A program made the position numbers and the translations under genes. This document shows, piece after piece, positions 36,559 through 46,234 of a DNA stretch of 64,000 nucleotides. The stretch's first letter is position 1. Each line of letters starts with the position of its first letter. Origin of the DNA: Arcticibacter svalbardensis MN12-7 (lineage in GTDB: Bacteria > Bacteroidota > Bacteroidia > Sphingobacteriales > Sphingobacteriaceae); the NCBI RefSeq assembly GCF_000403135.1, contig NZ_AQPN01000145.1:1-64000 (forward strand), written 5' to 3'. The notes under the pieces were generated by a model, which saw nothing but the letters and a program-made list of their open reading frames with translations, did no database searches and had not been told where the DNA came from.

Positions 36559-37410
36559 ATGAAAAAAGTATTCAGCTTTCTATGTGCTATTGTTCTTTAC
36601 ACCTCATCATTTGCCCAAGCACCTGAAGGCGTAGATCAGCTTATTGCAGCAGAGAATTATTTTAATTTGAAGGTACAGGAGAAAGGATTGAAAAAAGCAT
36701 TTATTTCAGTATCTGATAACAACACTATTGCCTTCAGACCAAGTCCTCTTCTTGCATTAAAATATTATAAAGAACAACCTGATAGTATTGGGTATTTGCG
36801 ACTTAACCCTGTACTTGCTAAAATATCAAAGAGTAATGATTGGGGATTTACTGCCGGACCGTATACCTATAAGCAAAGTGAATCAGATGATCGATCTTTC
36901 TATGGTACTTATATTTCCGTTTGGAAAAAGAATAACAGAGGAGTATGGCGACTTGCCATGGATGCAGGTGTTGCACATAAAAAACCAGTAAAAACGATAC
37001 CAAAGAAATTTATCACCCCTTCTGATGCCAGTTATATCCATCAGAAGTCAGATAAACGACTTCAGCAACGTGAAGACATTGTATATAGCTCCGATAAGCT
37101 TATGTCTACCATTATGAAGGCTGATAATAAGATTGCCCAGACGGAATTCCTTACCGAGGACAGCTGGCTACTATTTCCAGGCTTTGAGCCTATGACCAAT
37201 AAAAAGGCGATCATGGAATTCTGGAAAAAGCAAGGATATAAAGCACTGACCTATCCAATTAAGGCAGATCGTTCCGTAAGTGGTGAAATTGCTTATACCT
37301 ACGGTACATCAACTATCCTGGCAAAGAAATATAATTATATCCGTGTATGGGAAGTTCAGCCCAATTACAAATGGAATGTTATAGTTGAAGTATTCACCGA
37401 AGAACTTTAA
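36559..37410 (+). CDS. Secreted protein with a C-terminal SnoaL/DUF4440-like domain
   Basis: 283 residues with a signal peptide (MKKVFSFLCAIVLYTSSFAQ). Two similar halves may be present: residues 25-150 (LIAAENYFNLKVQEKGLKKAF) and 165-283 (LMSTIMKADNKIAQ, LFPGFEPMTNKKAIMEFW, AYTYGTSTILAKKYNYIRVWEV). The second half has the cone-fold pattern of NTF2/SnoaL-type DUF4440 proteins. No catalytic role can be assigned. It lies 39 bp after cysS on the same strand and is probably co-transcribed with it. Confidence 0.75.
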   Translation: MKKVFSFLCAIVLYTSSFAQAPEGVDQLIAAENYFNLKVQEKGLKKAFISVSDNNTIAFRPSPLLALKYYKEQPDSIGYLRLNPVLAKISKSNDWGFTAGPYTYKQSESDDRSFYGTYISVWKKNNRGVWRLAMDAGVAHKKPVKTIPKKFITPSDASYIHQKSDKRLQQREDIVYSSDKLMSTIMKADNKIAQTEFLTEDSWLLFPGFEPMTNKKAIMEFWKKQGYKALTYPIKADRSVSGEIAYTYGTSTILAKKYNYIRVWEVQPNYKWNVIVEVFTEEL

Positions 37411-37418
37411 CAAAAAAA

Positions 37419-37445
37419 AATCCTGCAGATATGAACTGCAGGATT
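37419..37445. terminator. Terminator between convergent genes at 37.4 kb
   Basis: AATCCTGCAG (37419-37428) pairs with CTGCAGGATT (37436-37445). On the minus strand it is followed by T9, so it best serves the iron alcohol dehydrogenase gene; on the + strand it is 9 bp after the stop of the DUF4440-like gene. Confidence 0.8.
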
Positions 37446-37490
37446 ACACAACAACCAAAACCCAGGGATCAAAGGTGGGCAAAACTTTGA

Positions 37491-38648
37491 TTATCCCCGG
37501 AAAGCCTTCATATAAATTGATTTGATATCTTCTGCTGTTACATCTCTTGGATTGCCACCTGTGCAAACATCTACCATTGCCTGAGCAGCTAGTTTATCCA
37601 CATCAGCAGGATTAAAAGAAGTTTCTTTTAACAAAGGAATATGCAACTTCACAGCCATTTCTTTAAGAGCTGTTATAGCTTCCTGTTTAGCTTCAGTTAC
37701 AGTCATACCGTCGATATTTCTTCCCAGTGCCTGTGCGATATTCTTAAACTTTTCTTCGCAAACTACAGAATTAAATTCTTCTACATAAGGAAGAAGTAAT
37801 GCATTTGCAACACCATGCGGAAGATCATATTCTGAACCTAACTGATGGGCCATTGAATGAACTATACCTAATCCAGCATTAGAGAAGGAAAGGCCGGCTA
37901 TATAAGATGCCCATGCCATCTTAGAACGTGCTTCTAAATTCTGTCCGTCTTTAACTGCGTCTTCCAAGCTTTCACTGATCAGGCGAATTGCCTCAAGAGA
38001 AAGAGTTTCTGATAAACGGAAAGCACCTTTAGTAATATAAGATTCAATCGCATGAGTCAAAGCATCCATTCCTGTTGCAGCAGTAAGTCCAGCTGGTTTG
38101 TTTAACATCAGGATAGGATCATTCACAGCTACTGATGCCAATGAATTTGAATCGATGATTACCATCTTTATCTTTCTTACTTCGTCAGTAATCACGTAGT
38201 TAATAGTTACCTCAGAAGCAGTACCAGCAGTGGTATTAACGGCTACAATAGGCACTGATTTCTTAGACGACTTGTTAATTCCTTCATAATCGGGAACCTT
38301 TCCGCCATTGGTCTTTAATATGCCAATTGCTTTAGCTGCATCTTGAGGTGAGCCTCCGCCAATAGAAAGTAAACCATCACAATTTGCTGAATTAAACAAG
38401 TCTAATCCATCATATACATTTTTAGTAGTAGGATTAGGCTTAACCTCTGCATACACGACGTATTTGATTCCACCGGCATCCAATACATCAGTAACTTGTT
38501 TAACTACGCCAACAGCCTGTAATACCTTATCGGTTACAACTAATAGTTTAGTAAGTCCAAGTTTTTTAATTTCAACTGCAATCTCCTGGACTGCTCCAGG
38601 GCCAATAAGATTAATGGCCGGGAAATATATTCTTCTGAAAGGTTCCAT
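37491..38648 (-). CDS. Iron-containing alcohol dehydrogenase
   Basis: 385 residues of the type III (Fe-ADH) family. The NAD-binding part shows LLSIGGGSPQDAAKAIG, and the metal site is formed by ATGMDALTHAIESYI (Asp, His) and GLGIVHSMAHQLGSEYDLPHGVANALLLP (two His). It oxidises or reduces short alcohols/aldehydes; the exact substrate cannot be set. The similarity to lactaldehyde reductase and 1,3-propanediol/butanol dehydrogenases is general. It is a single gene with its own terminator. Confidence 0.92.
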   Translation of the reverse strand: MEPFRRIYFPAINLIGPGAVQEIAVEIKKLGLTKLLVVTDKVLQAVGVVKQVTDVLDAGGIKYVVYAEVKPNPTTKNVYDGLDLFNSANCDGLLSIGGGSPQDAAKAIGILKTNGGKVPDYEGINKSSKKSVPIVAVNTTAGTASEVTINYVITDEVRKIKMVIIDSNSLASVAVNDPILMLNKPAGLTAATGMDALTHAIESYITKGAFRLSETLSLEAIRLISESLEDAVKDGQNLEARSKMAWASYIAGLSFSNAGLGIVHSMAHQLGSEYDLPHGVANALLLPYVEEFNSVVCEEKFKNIAQALGRNIDGMTVTEAKQEAITALKEMAVKLHIPLLKETSFNPADVDKLAAQAMVDVCTGGNPRDVTAEDIKSIYMKAFRG

Positions 38649-38763
38649 AACTTTGTATTTAGGATGCTTAGATCGGCATCTTCACAAATTTAACTTTCAG
38701 AAGATAAAAAAAAATGATGGTGATTACTGAAATTGATGATACTCAACAGTAGGTTAAAGAAGC

Positions 38764-39726
38764 CTAAAAAATCCCTTTAATAATTTCGTCCGCAGTAATA
38801 CCTTCTGCTTCAGCTTTATAATTCCGAACGATACGGTGTCGTAAGATTTGAAGGGCAACAGCATGCACATCTTCAATGTCAGGGGAATATTTTCCTGATA
38901 TGGCAGCATGACATTTTGCCCCTATAACCAGGTATTGGGAGGCTCGGGGACCTGCACCCCAACTCAAATACTTATTCACTTCAGGAGTAGCTAAAGCTGT
39001 TCCCGGACGGGTTTTTGCAGACAGCGATACCGCATATTCGAGCACATGATCCACAATTGGTACATTCCGTACCAGTTGTTGAAAATACTGAATCTGATCA
39101 GCAGTTAATATTTTATGAAGCTCAGGTTTATTGTTTGAAGTTGTACTTTTTACTACTTCAATCTCATCTTTAAAAGAAGGATAAGATAGCGTCACATTAA
39201 ACATGAAACGATCTAACTGAGCTTCAGGAAGAGGATAAGTTCCCTCCTGTTCAATCGGATTTTGAGTAGCTAATACAAAAAAGGGATTCGGTAAAGGGTA
39301 GCTTTTACCAGCTACAGTAACCATTTTCTCCTGCATGGCTTCCAGCAATGCAGCCTGTGTTTTAGGAGGTGTACGGTTGATTTCATCTGCCAGAATAATA
39401 TTGGCAAATACCGGTCCTTTTAAGAATTTAAATGACCGGTCCTCCCCAAGAATCTCTGAGCCTACAATATCGGATGGCATTAAATCAGGCGTAAACTGAA
39501 CCCGATTGTAATGAAGATCTAAAACCTGGGCAACGGTATTGACCAGTAAGGTTTTTGCCAGTCCGGGCACTCCTATCAGTAAACAGTGCCCATTACTCAG
39601 TATAGAGATCAGAACCGCTTTAATTACCTCATCCTGCCCGATAATGACACGTGAAATCTCTTTACTTATCCTATTATAGGATAAGCTTAAAGCGTCTAAA
39701 CCCTCTACATCTGAGTTGTAATTCAT
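38764..39726 (-). CDS. MoxR-family AAA+ ATPase
   Basis: Start set at ATG 39724-39726 (320 residues), overlapping the stop of the surA-like gene as ATGA. It contains VIIGQDEVIKAV, Walker A GVPGLAKTLLVNT, Walker B NIILADEINRTPPKTQAALLEAMQEK, sensor FFVLATQNPIEQEGTYPLPEAQLDRF and the C-terminal lid. MoxR ATPases act as chaperones for metal insertion or complex assembly, often with VWA-domain and DUF58 proteins. Neither partner is encoded here; the only linked gene is the surA-like isomerase. Confidence 0.93.
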   Translation of the reverse strand: MNYNSDVEGLDALSLSYNRISKEISRVIIGQDEVIKAVLISILSNGHCLLIGVPGLAKTLLVNTVAQVLDLHYNRVQFTPDLMPSDIVGSEILGEDRSFKFLKGPVFANIILADEINRTPPKTQAALLEAMQEKMVTVAGKSYPLPNPFFVLATQNPIEQEGTYPLPEAQLDRFMFNVTLSYPSFKDEIEVVKSTTSNNKPELHKILTADQIQYFQQLVRNVPIVDHVLEYAVSLSAKTRPGTALATPEVNKYLSWGAGPRASQYLVIGAKCHAAISGKYSPDIEDVHAVALQILRHRIVRNYKAEAEGITADEIIKGIF

Positions 39727-41090
39727 TTTTGAACTTGAGCAGTTTCTGTAGGTAACCACATTTTCAAACCGGAGCAAGACTGGTATTCCGGATCAATCTT
39801 AATATAAGTTGACACCCTGCGTTTTTCAAACCAGTTACTCACTTCACGCTGAGTCTTGTCCTGAAATGCAATTTCTTTTATCTTAGGGAAATCCTGATCC
39901 ATATTTGCCTTATGTGGGCCTGTCTTAGACTTCAAGTAAACAAAACGGTAACCTTTTTTGCCATCCCTTGCGGTAAACTCATAAGGTCTTGAATAAGTGC
40001 CCACTTTCATGGTATCAATAGCGAAGAAAACGGAAGGGTCTAATTTATCCGTAGGAATGAAAGTAGTTCGTGACTGCACATCTTCTGCATTCAATAACAT
40101 TCCTCCATTATACTTAGTATCATTATTGTCTGAGTAAAGTGATGCTGCTGTAGAAAAAGGCAGCTTTTTATCTACCACATTCTGATAGATACTATCTATT
40201 GCTACTTTAGTACGCACTAAACTGGCAGCGGGTGCTTCCATCTTTATTAAGATATGACGGGCTTTTACCTGCTCTCCACGACGTTCTAATACCTGTAGAA
40301 AGTGAAAACCAAAATCAGTTTCAAATACCGGAGATAATTCATTTGGTTTCAGCTTAAACGCAAGGGCAGTAAACTCTTTAACCATAGCCGTTCTGTCGAA
40401 GAAACCAAGGTCCCCTCCTTCAGCAGCTGATCCTGGATCCTGAGAATATAATCGGGCTAGAGTAGCAAAATCTTCACCTGCCTTGACCCTTAAACGAAGC
40501 GCCTCTGCTTTGTCTCTAAACTGTTCCTTTTCCAGTTTAGTCAGTTTAGGATAAACCACAACTTCTCCAACTTCGACCTCTGTAGGGTAATCAGGAAGAC
40601 TATCCTTTGGAATAGAGTCAAAAAACCGCTTTACTTCTAAAGGTGTGATTCCAATATTTTCGGTAATCTTACTATGCATCTTATTGGCTACAAGCTGTTC
40701 CTTTACATCCGGACGAATCTCATCTTTATACTGGATCACCGAACGGTTCAGAAATTGTTCCAACTTTTCAGTTCCACCTGCACGCTGTACAAACGACCGC
40801 ATTCTTCTATCCACTTCATTACTAACCTCATCGTCAGTAACCAGTACAGAGTCAATAATAGCTTGTTGCGAAAGAAGTTTCTGTGTCAGCATTTGTTGCA
40901 GTACGCCACATTTCACATCTGCATTCTGTGGATTTCCCTGCAGGATATAGTTGGCATATTCTCTTTCAATATCAGACTGAAGGATAATATTATCACCCAC
41001 TACAGCAGCAATTTTATTGATGGAAATATTTTGAGCGAAAAGGTTAACAGATGTTAAAAGAAAAAAAAGTATCCCTACGGTTTGTTTCAT
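39723..41090 (-). CDS. SurA-like periplasmic chaperone with two parvulin domains
   Basis: 455 residues with a signal peptide (MKQTVGILFFLLTSVNLFAQ). It has a SurA N-terminal helical domain (NKIAAVVGDNIILQSDIERE), a first PpiC domain near 170-270 (DFATLARLYSQDPGSAAEGGDLGFF, GFHFLQVLERRG) and a second, more divergent one near 275-385 (VKARHILIK, STAASLYSDNNDTKYNGG). It should guide outer-membrane proteins through the periplasm. The ATGA overlap with the MoxR gene means coupled expression. Promoter elements in the 220 bp before it are not clear to me. Confidence 0.92.
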   Translation of the reverse strand: MKQTVGILFFLLTSVNLFAQNISINKIAAVVGDNIILQSDIEREYANYILQGNPQNADVKCGVLQQMLTQKLLSQQAIIDSVLVTDDEVSNEVDRRMRSFVQRAGGTEKLEQFLNRSVIQYKDEIRPDVKEQLVANKMHSKITENIGITPLEVKRFFDSIPKDSLPDYPTEVEVGEVVVYPKLTKLEKEQFRDKAEALRLRVKAGEDFATLARLYSQDPGSAAEGGDLGFFDRTAMVKEFTALAFKLKPNELSPVFETDFGFHFLQVLERRGEQVKARHILIKMEAPAASLVRTKVAIDSIYQNVVDKKLPFSTAASLYSDNNDTKYNGGMLLNAEDVQSRTTFIPTDKLDPSVFFAIDTMKVGTYSRPYEFTARDGKKGYRFVYLKSKTGPHKANMDQDFPKIKEIAFQDKTQREVSNWFEKRRVSTYIKIDPEYQSCSGLKMWLPTETAQVQK

Positions 41091-41296
41091 TATGTTTTAG
41101 TACGTTATGCATATCAGTCCGCCATGGATCTGCTACAACTGATGTAGTGTTTAAATTTAAAAATCTCGCAAAACTAATGATATAATATTTGATTTGCTTA
41201 AGAAATTAGGTGAATTCCACCTGTATAAAGGTAAGTTTAATTTTAACTCCTCTATAGCTAATGCTATTGTTTTAACTATTTTTAACAAAGGATTAT

Positions 41297-41304
41297 TACT
41301 TTTG
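41297..41304 (+). promoter_or_regulatory. -7 box ahead of 41310 (leaderless type)
   Basis: TACTTTTG matches TAnnTTTG and ends 5 bases before the ATG at 41310. Confidence 0.5.
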
Positions 41305-41309
41305 ACTTC

Positions 41310-41807
41310 ATGAGCGATTTAAAAGCAACTGATCTTTCAGCTCTTCGTTACCTGATGACCGATGATATTTATGTCGTCAGAGAAGATCCACTGCCTGAGA
41401 TCACTAACGAAAAAGAGGAACTAAATAGTACTTTTGAGTACCTGGGGGAAAACAATAAATTCCTTTTGCTTTTAATAAACGACCAAACCCATTCCAACCT
41501 GCAGTCCCAGGAACTGGAAGCACTTCAAAAGATCTTAAATGCAAAAAGGATGAGTTTGAAAGATATTGCCATCGTTAATCAACGTAAATACCCCAAAAAT
41601 GGATGGAAAGAGCTCAAAAACTATTTTGCATGCAGCAGCATAGTCCTGTTTGGCATTGAACCTACTGCCATTCAAATACGAAAACTTCCCCTCAATGCGA
41701 TCACTGAATTCGAAGGAATGCAAATCCTGGCAACGTATAGCTTCACTGACATGATGGTCGATGAGGATAAAAAAAGGGAATTCTGGAACCAAATGAAAAA
41801 ACTTTAA
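41310..41807 (+). CDS. Conserved hypothetical, possible replication clamp-loader psi-like protein
   Basis: 165 residues, no signal peptide and no membrane segment. It has a central alpha/beta pattern (KFLLLLINDQTHSNLQSQEL, LQKILNAKRMSLKDIAIVNQ, SSIVLFGIEP) and a C-terminal amphipathic helix (KKREFWNQMKKL). From memory the layout is like the small uracil-glycosylase-fold/HolD-like proteins often annotated next to rdgB in Bacteroidota; I cannot verify this. It overlaps rdgB by one base (TAATG), so it is in an operon with a nucleotide-pool gene. Confidence 0.7.
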   Translation: MSDLKATDLSALRYLMTDDIYVVREDPLPEITNEKEELNSTFEYLGENNKFLLLLINDQTHSNLQSQELEALQKILNAKRMSLKDIAIVNQRKYPKNGWKELKNYFACSSIVLFGIEPTAIQIRKLPLNAITEFEGMQILATYSFTDMMVDEDKKREFWNQMKKL

Positions 41808-42382
41808 TGACAACATTAGTATTTGCTACAAATAATCTACATAAGCTGGAAGAAGTACAGGCGCTGATTGGCGATAAATTCCTCTTGAAAACATTAAATG
41901 AGATAGGCTGCACAGAAGAGATTCCTGAAACCGGACATACCTTTATTGAAAATGCATCTCAAAAAAGCCATTATATCTTCAACAATTTCAAAGAAGACTG
42001 TTTTTCTGACGATTCAGGATTAGAGGTAGATGCCTTAAATGGCGAGCCAGGAGTTTATTCTGCACGTTATTCAGGATCGCGTGACCCGGAAACTAACCTG
42101 CTGCTAGTTTTAGAGAAAATGAAGAAGATGGAAAACCGCACAGCCCGGTTTAAATGCATCATCTCTCTTATTATTAACGGACAAGAACATATTTTTGAAG
42201 GAAGCGTAGAAGGGGCAATCACCCAGGTACGTTCAGGTACGGCAGGATTTGGATATGATGGCATTTTTCAGCCTGAGGGTTATAACATGACATTTGCCGA
42301 CATGACCTCTACTCAGAAAAACGGAATCAGCCATCGTGCTAAAGCAGTAGAAAAGCTAGTTGCATTTTTAAATAGCTTATAG
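41807..42382 (+). CDS. rdgB: Non-canonical purine NTP pyrophosphatase (RdgB/HAM1)
   Basis: 191 residues, the usual length. Motifs are VFATNNLHKLEEVQALI (substrate and phosphate binding), FSDDSGLEVDALNGEPGVYSARYSG (metal Asp residues) and GFGYDGIFQPEGYNMTFADM. It hydrolyses ITP, dITP and XTP to the monophosphates, keeping deaminated purines out of DNA. Its start codon overlaps the stop of the preceding small gene by one base. Confidence 0.96.
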   Translation: MTTLVFATNNLHKLEEVQALIGDKFLLKTLNEIGCTEEIPETGHTFIENASQKSHYIFNNFKEDCFSDDSGLEVDALNGEPGVYSARYSGSRDPETNLLLVLEKMKKMENRTARFKCIISLIINGQEHIFEGSVEGAITQVRSGTAGFGYDGIFQPEGYNMTFADMTSTQKNGISHRAKAVEKLVAFLNSL

Positions 42383-42463
42383 TAAAGCTGACTGTAATAT
42401 GAAAAAAAATAAATCTTTAATGCAGAACTTGCATCAAAAAAGCAGCTTCAAACATATCAACGG

Positions 42464-44812
42464 TTAAAGCCCCTTTGCAGCAGCTTTAACCGTTGAATCT
42501 TTTATGGCAGAGACCTTTTTTAGAACCGTTGAATCAGGAATCTTTAACACGTTTGAATCTATTAAAGCAGGAACCTTTAAAATAGCAGAATCTGTAACAG
42601 CAGGAATCTTCTGACCAGTAATTTCCTTAACAAGTGGCGCTATTAAATTAGCCCCATTAATCGCTACAGGCTTTTTAACCACATTACCACTCTTAGCTTT
42701 AGTCGCAACAGCTTTAGCACTTACCGATGTTTTTTTCTTTCTTAATGTAGGAATTATTTCTTCCTTAGATTTCGGACGATCTTTCGGCTTCCAAATAAAG
42801 CCATCCAGAATCTCCATATCCTTTGGGGCCTTCTCTATTGGGTAATACTTACCTTCAGGTTTGCGCACCAGCAATACCCGCTTCAACTTACTATCTGCAA
42901 ATTCAAGCCTCATTCTGCTACTTAACGACCGGTTAAAACCGGTATAAACACTATCTTCCAGCGTATAATAGATACTCTCCGCGTTCCCATCCACAAACAT
43001 GCTTTCCAACTTACTGTCTTTAAAAACACCCGTCAGCACTTTACCTTTTACCTGGTTAAACTTAGTTGAATCACCTTCTGCACTCACAATAAGACCATTA
43101 TTTTGAAGCAGCATATTGTCAAGCTTCTGATTTTTTAACCTTAGAAATATAGTATCTGCAGTAAGCTGTGTCCCCTGGGTCCAGATAATTGGATTAATAT
43201 AACACCTGATGATGGAATCGGCATAACTATAAAACGTAGAGTCAGAGCGCGATTGAAGATCAGATTTAAAGATCTTCACTTTATGATAAGCATGTATCAC
43301 CCTCGTTAGAACGGTATCCATTGGATTAAAAGGAACCAATTCAATTTTCTTAACAACGGCAGGTATCACCTTACCTGTACGATCACGCTTCAAGGAATCC
43401 ACTTTTAGCGACCCACCTTTCTTGGCCAATAAGGAGTCCTTCGATAGTATTGATGCATCTTTACTAAGCAACACAGAGTCCTTCTTCAGCAAAGCTGTTT
43501 TTTTAGGGATAGCCAGAGTACCTTTTTTCCCGGACAAGGAATCTGCCTTTAAACTGTCCGCCTTTGAAGCCTTTTTCGGGATAACCAGCGCTCCTAATTC
43601 ATTTATAGGAATTTCTGTTTTTGTACTATCCACAGCCGGAGGCACATCTTTCACCTGTTCAGAATCCTTATTCCGTTTGGAAGATTTCTTCTTTTTGGAC
43701 GATTTTTTATCCTTATCCTGCACAGCTACCACTGCCTCTACAGGAGCTACCCTTTTAGGGACCGCAATACCCTGATCTTCACCACTCTCCCCTAACGGAT
43801 CGTCACTAATTTCCTCATCAGATTTCAACGTTTCCGGATTAGCTGGTATCAAATCACCCATACGGATCAGCTTAGTCATCAAAGTATCTGCTGTCATATA
43901 AATAGAATCCACAGACAAAGAATCCTTGTCCACCTGCATCACCACATAAGCATTCTTAGTCACCAAGGCACTTTCATCAGACTTTCTGTAAATCCCCTGG
44001 TTCCCTTTCAGGATCACCTTTTGCACCGTATCTAAAAACGTGATATTGTTAATCGCTTTCCCCATACCGGCTTTCCCATCGTAATAAAGGCTATCGCCCT
44101 TCAATGATTTTGAACCCTCTGTGTATAAGTTTTTCTTACCAAACCAAGCCTGATCGGTAACTGTATTGTACCTGCCGTTCTCTGTATATAATTTCGAGGC
44201 TACATTCGCTCCCTTACCATTGATGGTCGTAGGTCCAAAGAATTTAGCAATTTTTGATTCCGTATTGTATTTAAGCGTATCGGTTTTAATTAACGCATCG
44301 GGAGTATTCACTACCACGTCAAACCTAAAAAAAGCATCATGATTAGTAGCAAAATAATAGCCATTCTGACTAGTTAAAACATCCTTTCCATTTTCAATCT
44401 TTCCCCCTCCAATATAGGTACCATATTTACTGGCCATCCTATACGTGAGGTGATTTGTAGTTAAAACTGCCGATTTATCAATCATCCTCACATTATTGGT
44501 CAGAATAGCAATCTTCGTTAATCCATTATAATTCAGTACATCCGAATATATTGTTGTCCCATCGGGTTGAGTAATCACCACATGTCCATAGGCATCAAAA
44601 GCATTGCCGGCCTGATTATAGTCTGAACTATCCGCCCTCAGCGTAGAGCCATCGTGTACAAATACAGGATTGATAACCCTGGCAAACTGACCATTACCCC
44701 CATCTACCGCTTTTATCTCGGTAGAACTCGTTAACTGAATCTGACTTCTCCGTTGTGCGGATAGATCGTAAACGCTTAAAAAAAGTATAAAAAGGGAAAG
44801 CAATTTTTTCAC
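42464..44812 (-). CDS. OstA/LptA-like outer-membrane LPS transport protein, long form
   Basis: 782 residues with a signal peptide (MKKLLSLFILFLSVYDLSAQ). Residues 25-330 are OstA/LptA-like jellyroll repeats (INPVFVHDGSTLRADSSDYN, YGHVVITQPDGTTIYSDVLN, VRMIDKSAVLTTNHLTY, GRYNTVTDQAWFGKKNLYTE). Residues 340-480 are Lys/Ser/Asp-rich low complexity with repeated KDS and LKADSL units. A second OstA-like part (490-660; IWTQGTQLTADTIFLRLKN) follows, then a Lys/Val/Ala tail with LKIPDST repeats. LptA bridges LPS across the periplasm. The two-part build with a flexible linker is a feature of some Bacteroidota homologs. It is divergent from tilS. Confidence 0.87.
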   Translation of the reverse strand: MKKLLSLFILFLSVYDLSAQRRSQIQLTSSTEIKAVDGGNGQFARVINPVFVHDGSTLRADSSDYNQAGNAFDAYGHVVITQPDGTTIYSDVLNYNGLTKIAILTNNVRMIDKSAVLTTNHLTYRMASKYGTYIGGGKIENGKDVLTSQNGYYFATNHDAFFRFDVVVNTPDALIKTDTLKYNTESKIAKFFGPTTINGKGANVASKLYTENGRYNTVTDQAWFGKKNLYTEGSKSLKGDSLYYDGKAGMGKAINNITFLDTVQKVILKGNQGIYRKSDESALVTKNAYVVMQVDKDSLSVDSIYMTADTLMTKLIRMGDLIPANPETLKSDEEISDDPLGESGEDQGIAVPKRVAPVEAVVAVQDKDKKSSKKKKSSKRNKDSEQVKDVPPAVDSTKTEIPINELGALVIPKKASKADSLKADSLSGKKGTLAIPKKTALLKKDSVLLSKDASILSKDSLLAKKGGSLKVDSLKRDRTGKVIPAVVKKIELVPFNPMDTVLTRVIHAYHKVKIFKSDLQSRSDSTFYSYADSIIRCYINPIIWTQGTQLTADTIFLRLKNQKLDNMLLQNNGLIVSAEGDSTKFNQVKGKVLTGVFKDSKLESMFVDGNAESIYYTLEDSVYTGFNRSLSSRMRLEFADSKLKRVLLVRKPEGKYYPIEKAPKDMEILDGFIWKPKDRPKSKEEIIPTLRKKKTSVSAKAVATKAKSGNVVKKPVAINGANLIAPLVKEITGQKIPAVTDSAILKVPALIDSNVLKIPDSTVLKKVSAIKDSTVKAAAKGL

Positions 44813-44882
44813 CCTACAAAATTAGTTTATTTACGCATGTAATTCATATGTATCCTTTAAGCATTATTTACAGATATTTAAA

Positions 44883-44890
44883 TATTTTTG
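44883..44890 (+). promoter_or_regulatory. tilS -7 box (leaderless type)
   Basis: TATTTTTG matches TAnnTTTG and ends 3 bases before the chosen tilS ATG (44894). It contains the TTG that would otherwise be read as an upstream start. Confidence 0.5.
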
Positions 44891-44893
44891 CCT

Positions 44894-46234
44894 ATGCTCC
44901 CAACAGAAAGGTTTATTGCTTTTATACAACAAAATAAACTATTCGACCCTTCGGATAAAATACTGGTAGGTGTAAGTGGTGGAAAAGACTCTGTGCTACT
45001 AGCTCACCTGTTTCACGAAGCAGGATTTAATTTCGGTATCGCACATTGTAACTTCAGCCTCAGGGATAAAGAATCCGATGAAGACGAAGTTTTTACCAAA
45101 GATCTTGCCACCAAGCTTAACATCCCTTTTTATACCATTAAGTTCCAAACCACAGCTTATGCACAGCAACACCATATCTCCATCGAGATGGCAGCACGTG
45201 ACTTACGCTATGCCTGGTTTGAAAATATCAGGAAAGCCAACGACTATCAGTATCTTGCGGTAGCGCAGCATAAAAGTGATGCTACAGAAACTGTTTTGCT
45301 TAATCTTGTTCGGGGAACAGGGATTTCAGGCTTGCATGGTATCCTGCCAAAAAGAAACCGAATTCTCCGTCCCCTTTTATTCTTGCACAGCGAAGAAATC
45401 AGCTCCATCATTGCAGCTCAATCCATCCAATACAGGGAAGACGCCTCCAATGCCTCCGTGAAATATAAACGGAATAAGATCCGCCTGGATGTGATCCCGC
45501 AATTAAAGCTGCTTAACAAAGACCTCGACAATACCTTTCAGGAAAATAGTAAACGTTTTGCCGACCTCGAGACTTTTCTGCACCTGCAGATACAAAAGCT
45601 TCGGTCTTCCCTATTCAAACAGATCTCTTTCGATACGATAGAAATTCAGATTGCCGATTTAAAACCATTAATACCACAGGATTTTCTTCTTTATGAACTT
45701 TTTAAACCCTATCACTTTAATGAAACCAGTCTGCGCGATCTGACAAATGTGTGGGACAGCCAATCCGGGAAAACATTTGAATCGAGCAGTCATACCTTAT
45801 TACTGGACAGGTCTTTACTTATTTTAAAGCAAAAGTCAAAGATCCTGCAAACGGAAGTAATCATTACGCCCGACATGACATCATTCTCCTGGATGGGACA
45901 AGAGTTTTCTATTTCGCATGTAGATTTTTTATCTTTTCCCTATAAAGGCAATAATAAAATCGCATATTTAGACGCCGAATTGTTACATTTCCCCCTTAAA
46001 TTACGTCTATGGAATATAGGCGACTATTTTATCCCCTTAGGGATGAAAGGGAAAAAGAAGATCAGCGATTATTTTACCAATCAAAAACTGAATCGCTTTG
46101 AGAAACAAGAAACAGGGATACTGCAAAACGGTAATGGCGACATTATCTGGGTTGCAGGTTACCGTTCTGACGATAGATACAAGGTAACAATCCAGACGCA
46201 GGATATTTTCATTATAGAAATTTTAAATAAATGA
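44894..46234 (+). CDS. tilS: tRNA(Ile)-lysidine synthase
   Basis: 446 residues from ATG 44894. The PP-loop ATPase motif VGVSGGKDSVLLAHLFHEAG is at about 25-45, then AHCNFSLRDKESDEDE, MAARDLRYAWFE and AVAQHKSDATETVLLNLVRGTG. The C-terminal tRNA-binding domain holds FPLKLRLWNIGDYFIPLGMKGKKKISDYF. It turns C34 of the CAU anticodon of tRNA-Ile into lysidine. It is coupled to the next gene by an ATGA overlap. Confidence 0.95.
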   Translation: MLPTERFIAFIQQNKLFDPSDKILVGVSGGKDSVLLAHLFHEAGFNFGIAHCNFSLRDKESDEDEVFTKDLATKLNIPFYTIKFQTTAYAQQHHISIEMAARDLRYAWFENIRKANDYQYLAVAQHKSDATETVLLNLVRGTGISGLHGILPKRNRILRPLLFLHSEEISSIIAAQSIQYREDASNASVKYKRNKIRLDVIPQLKLLNKDLDNTFQENSKRFADLETFLHLQIQKLRSSLFKQISFDTIEIQIADLKPLIPQDFLLYELFKPYHFNETSLRDLTNVWDSQSGKTFESSSHTLLLDRSLLILKQKSKILQTEVIITPDMTSFSWMGQEFSISHVDFLSFPYKGNNKIAYLDAELLHFPLKLRLWNIGDYFIPLGMKGKKKISDYFTNQKLNRFEKQETGILQNGNGDIIWVAGYRSDDRYKVTIQTQDIFIIEILNK

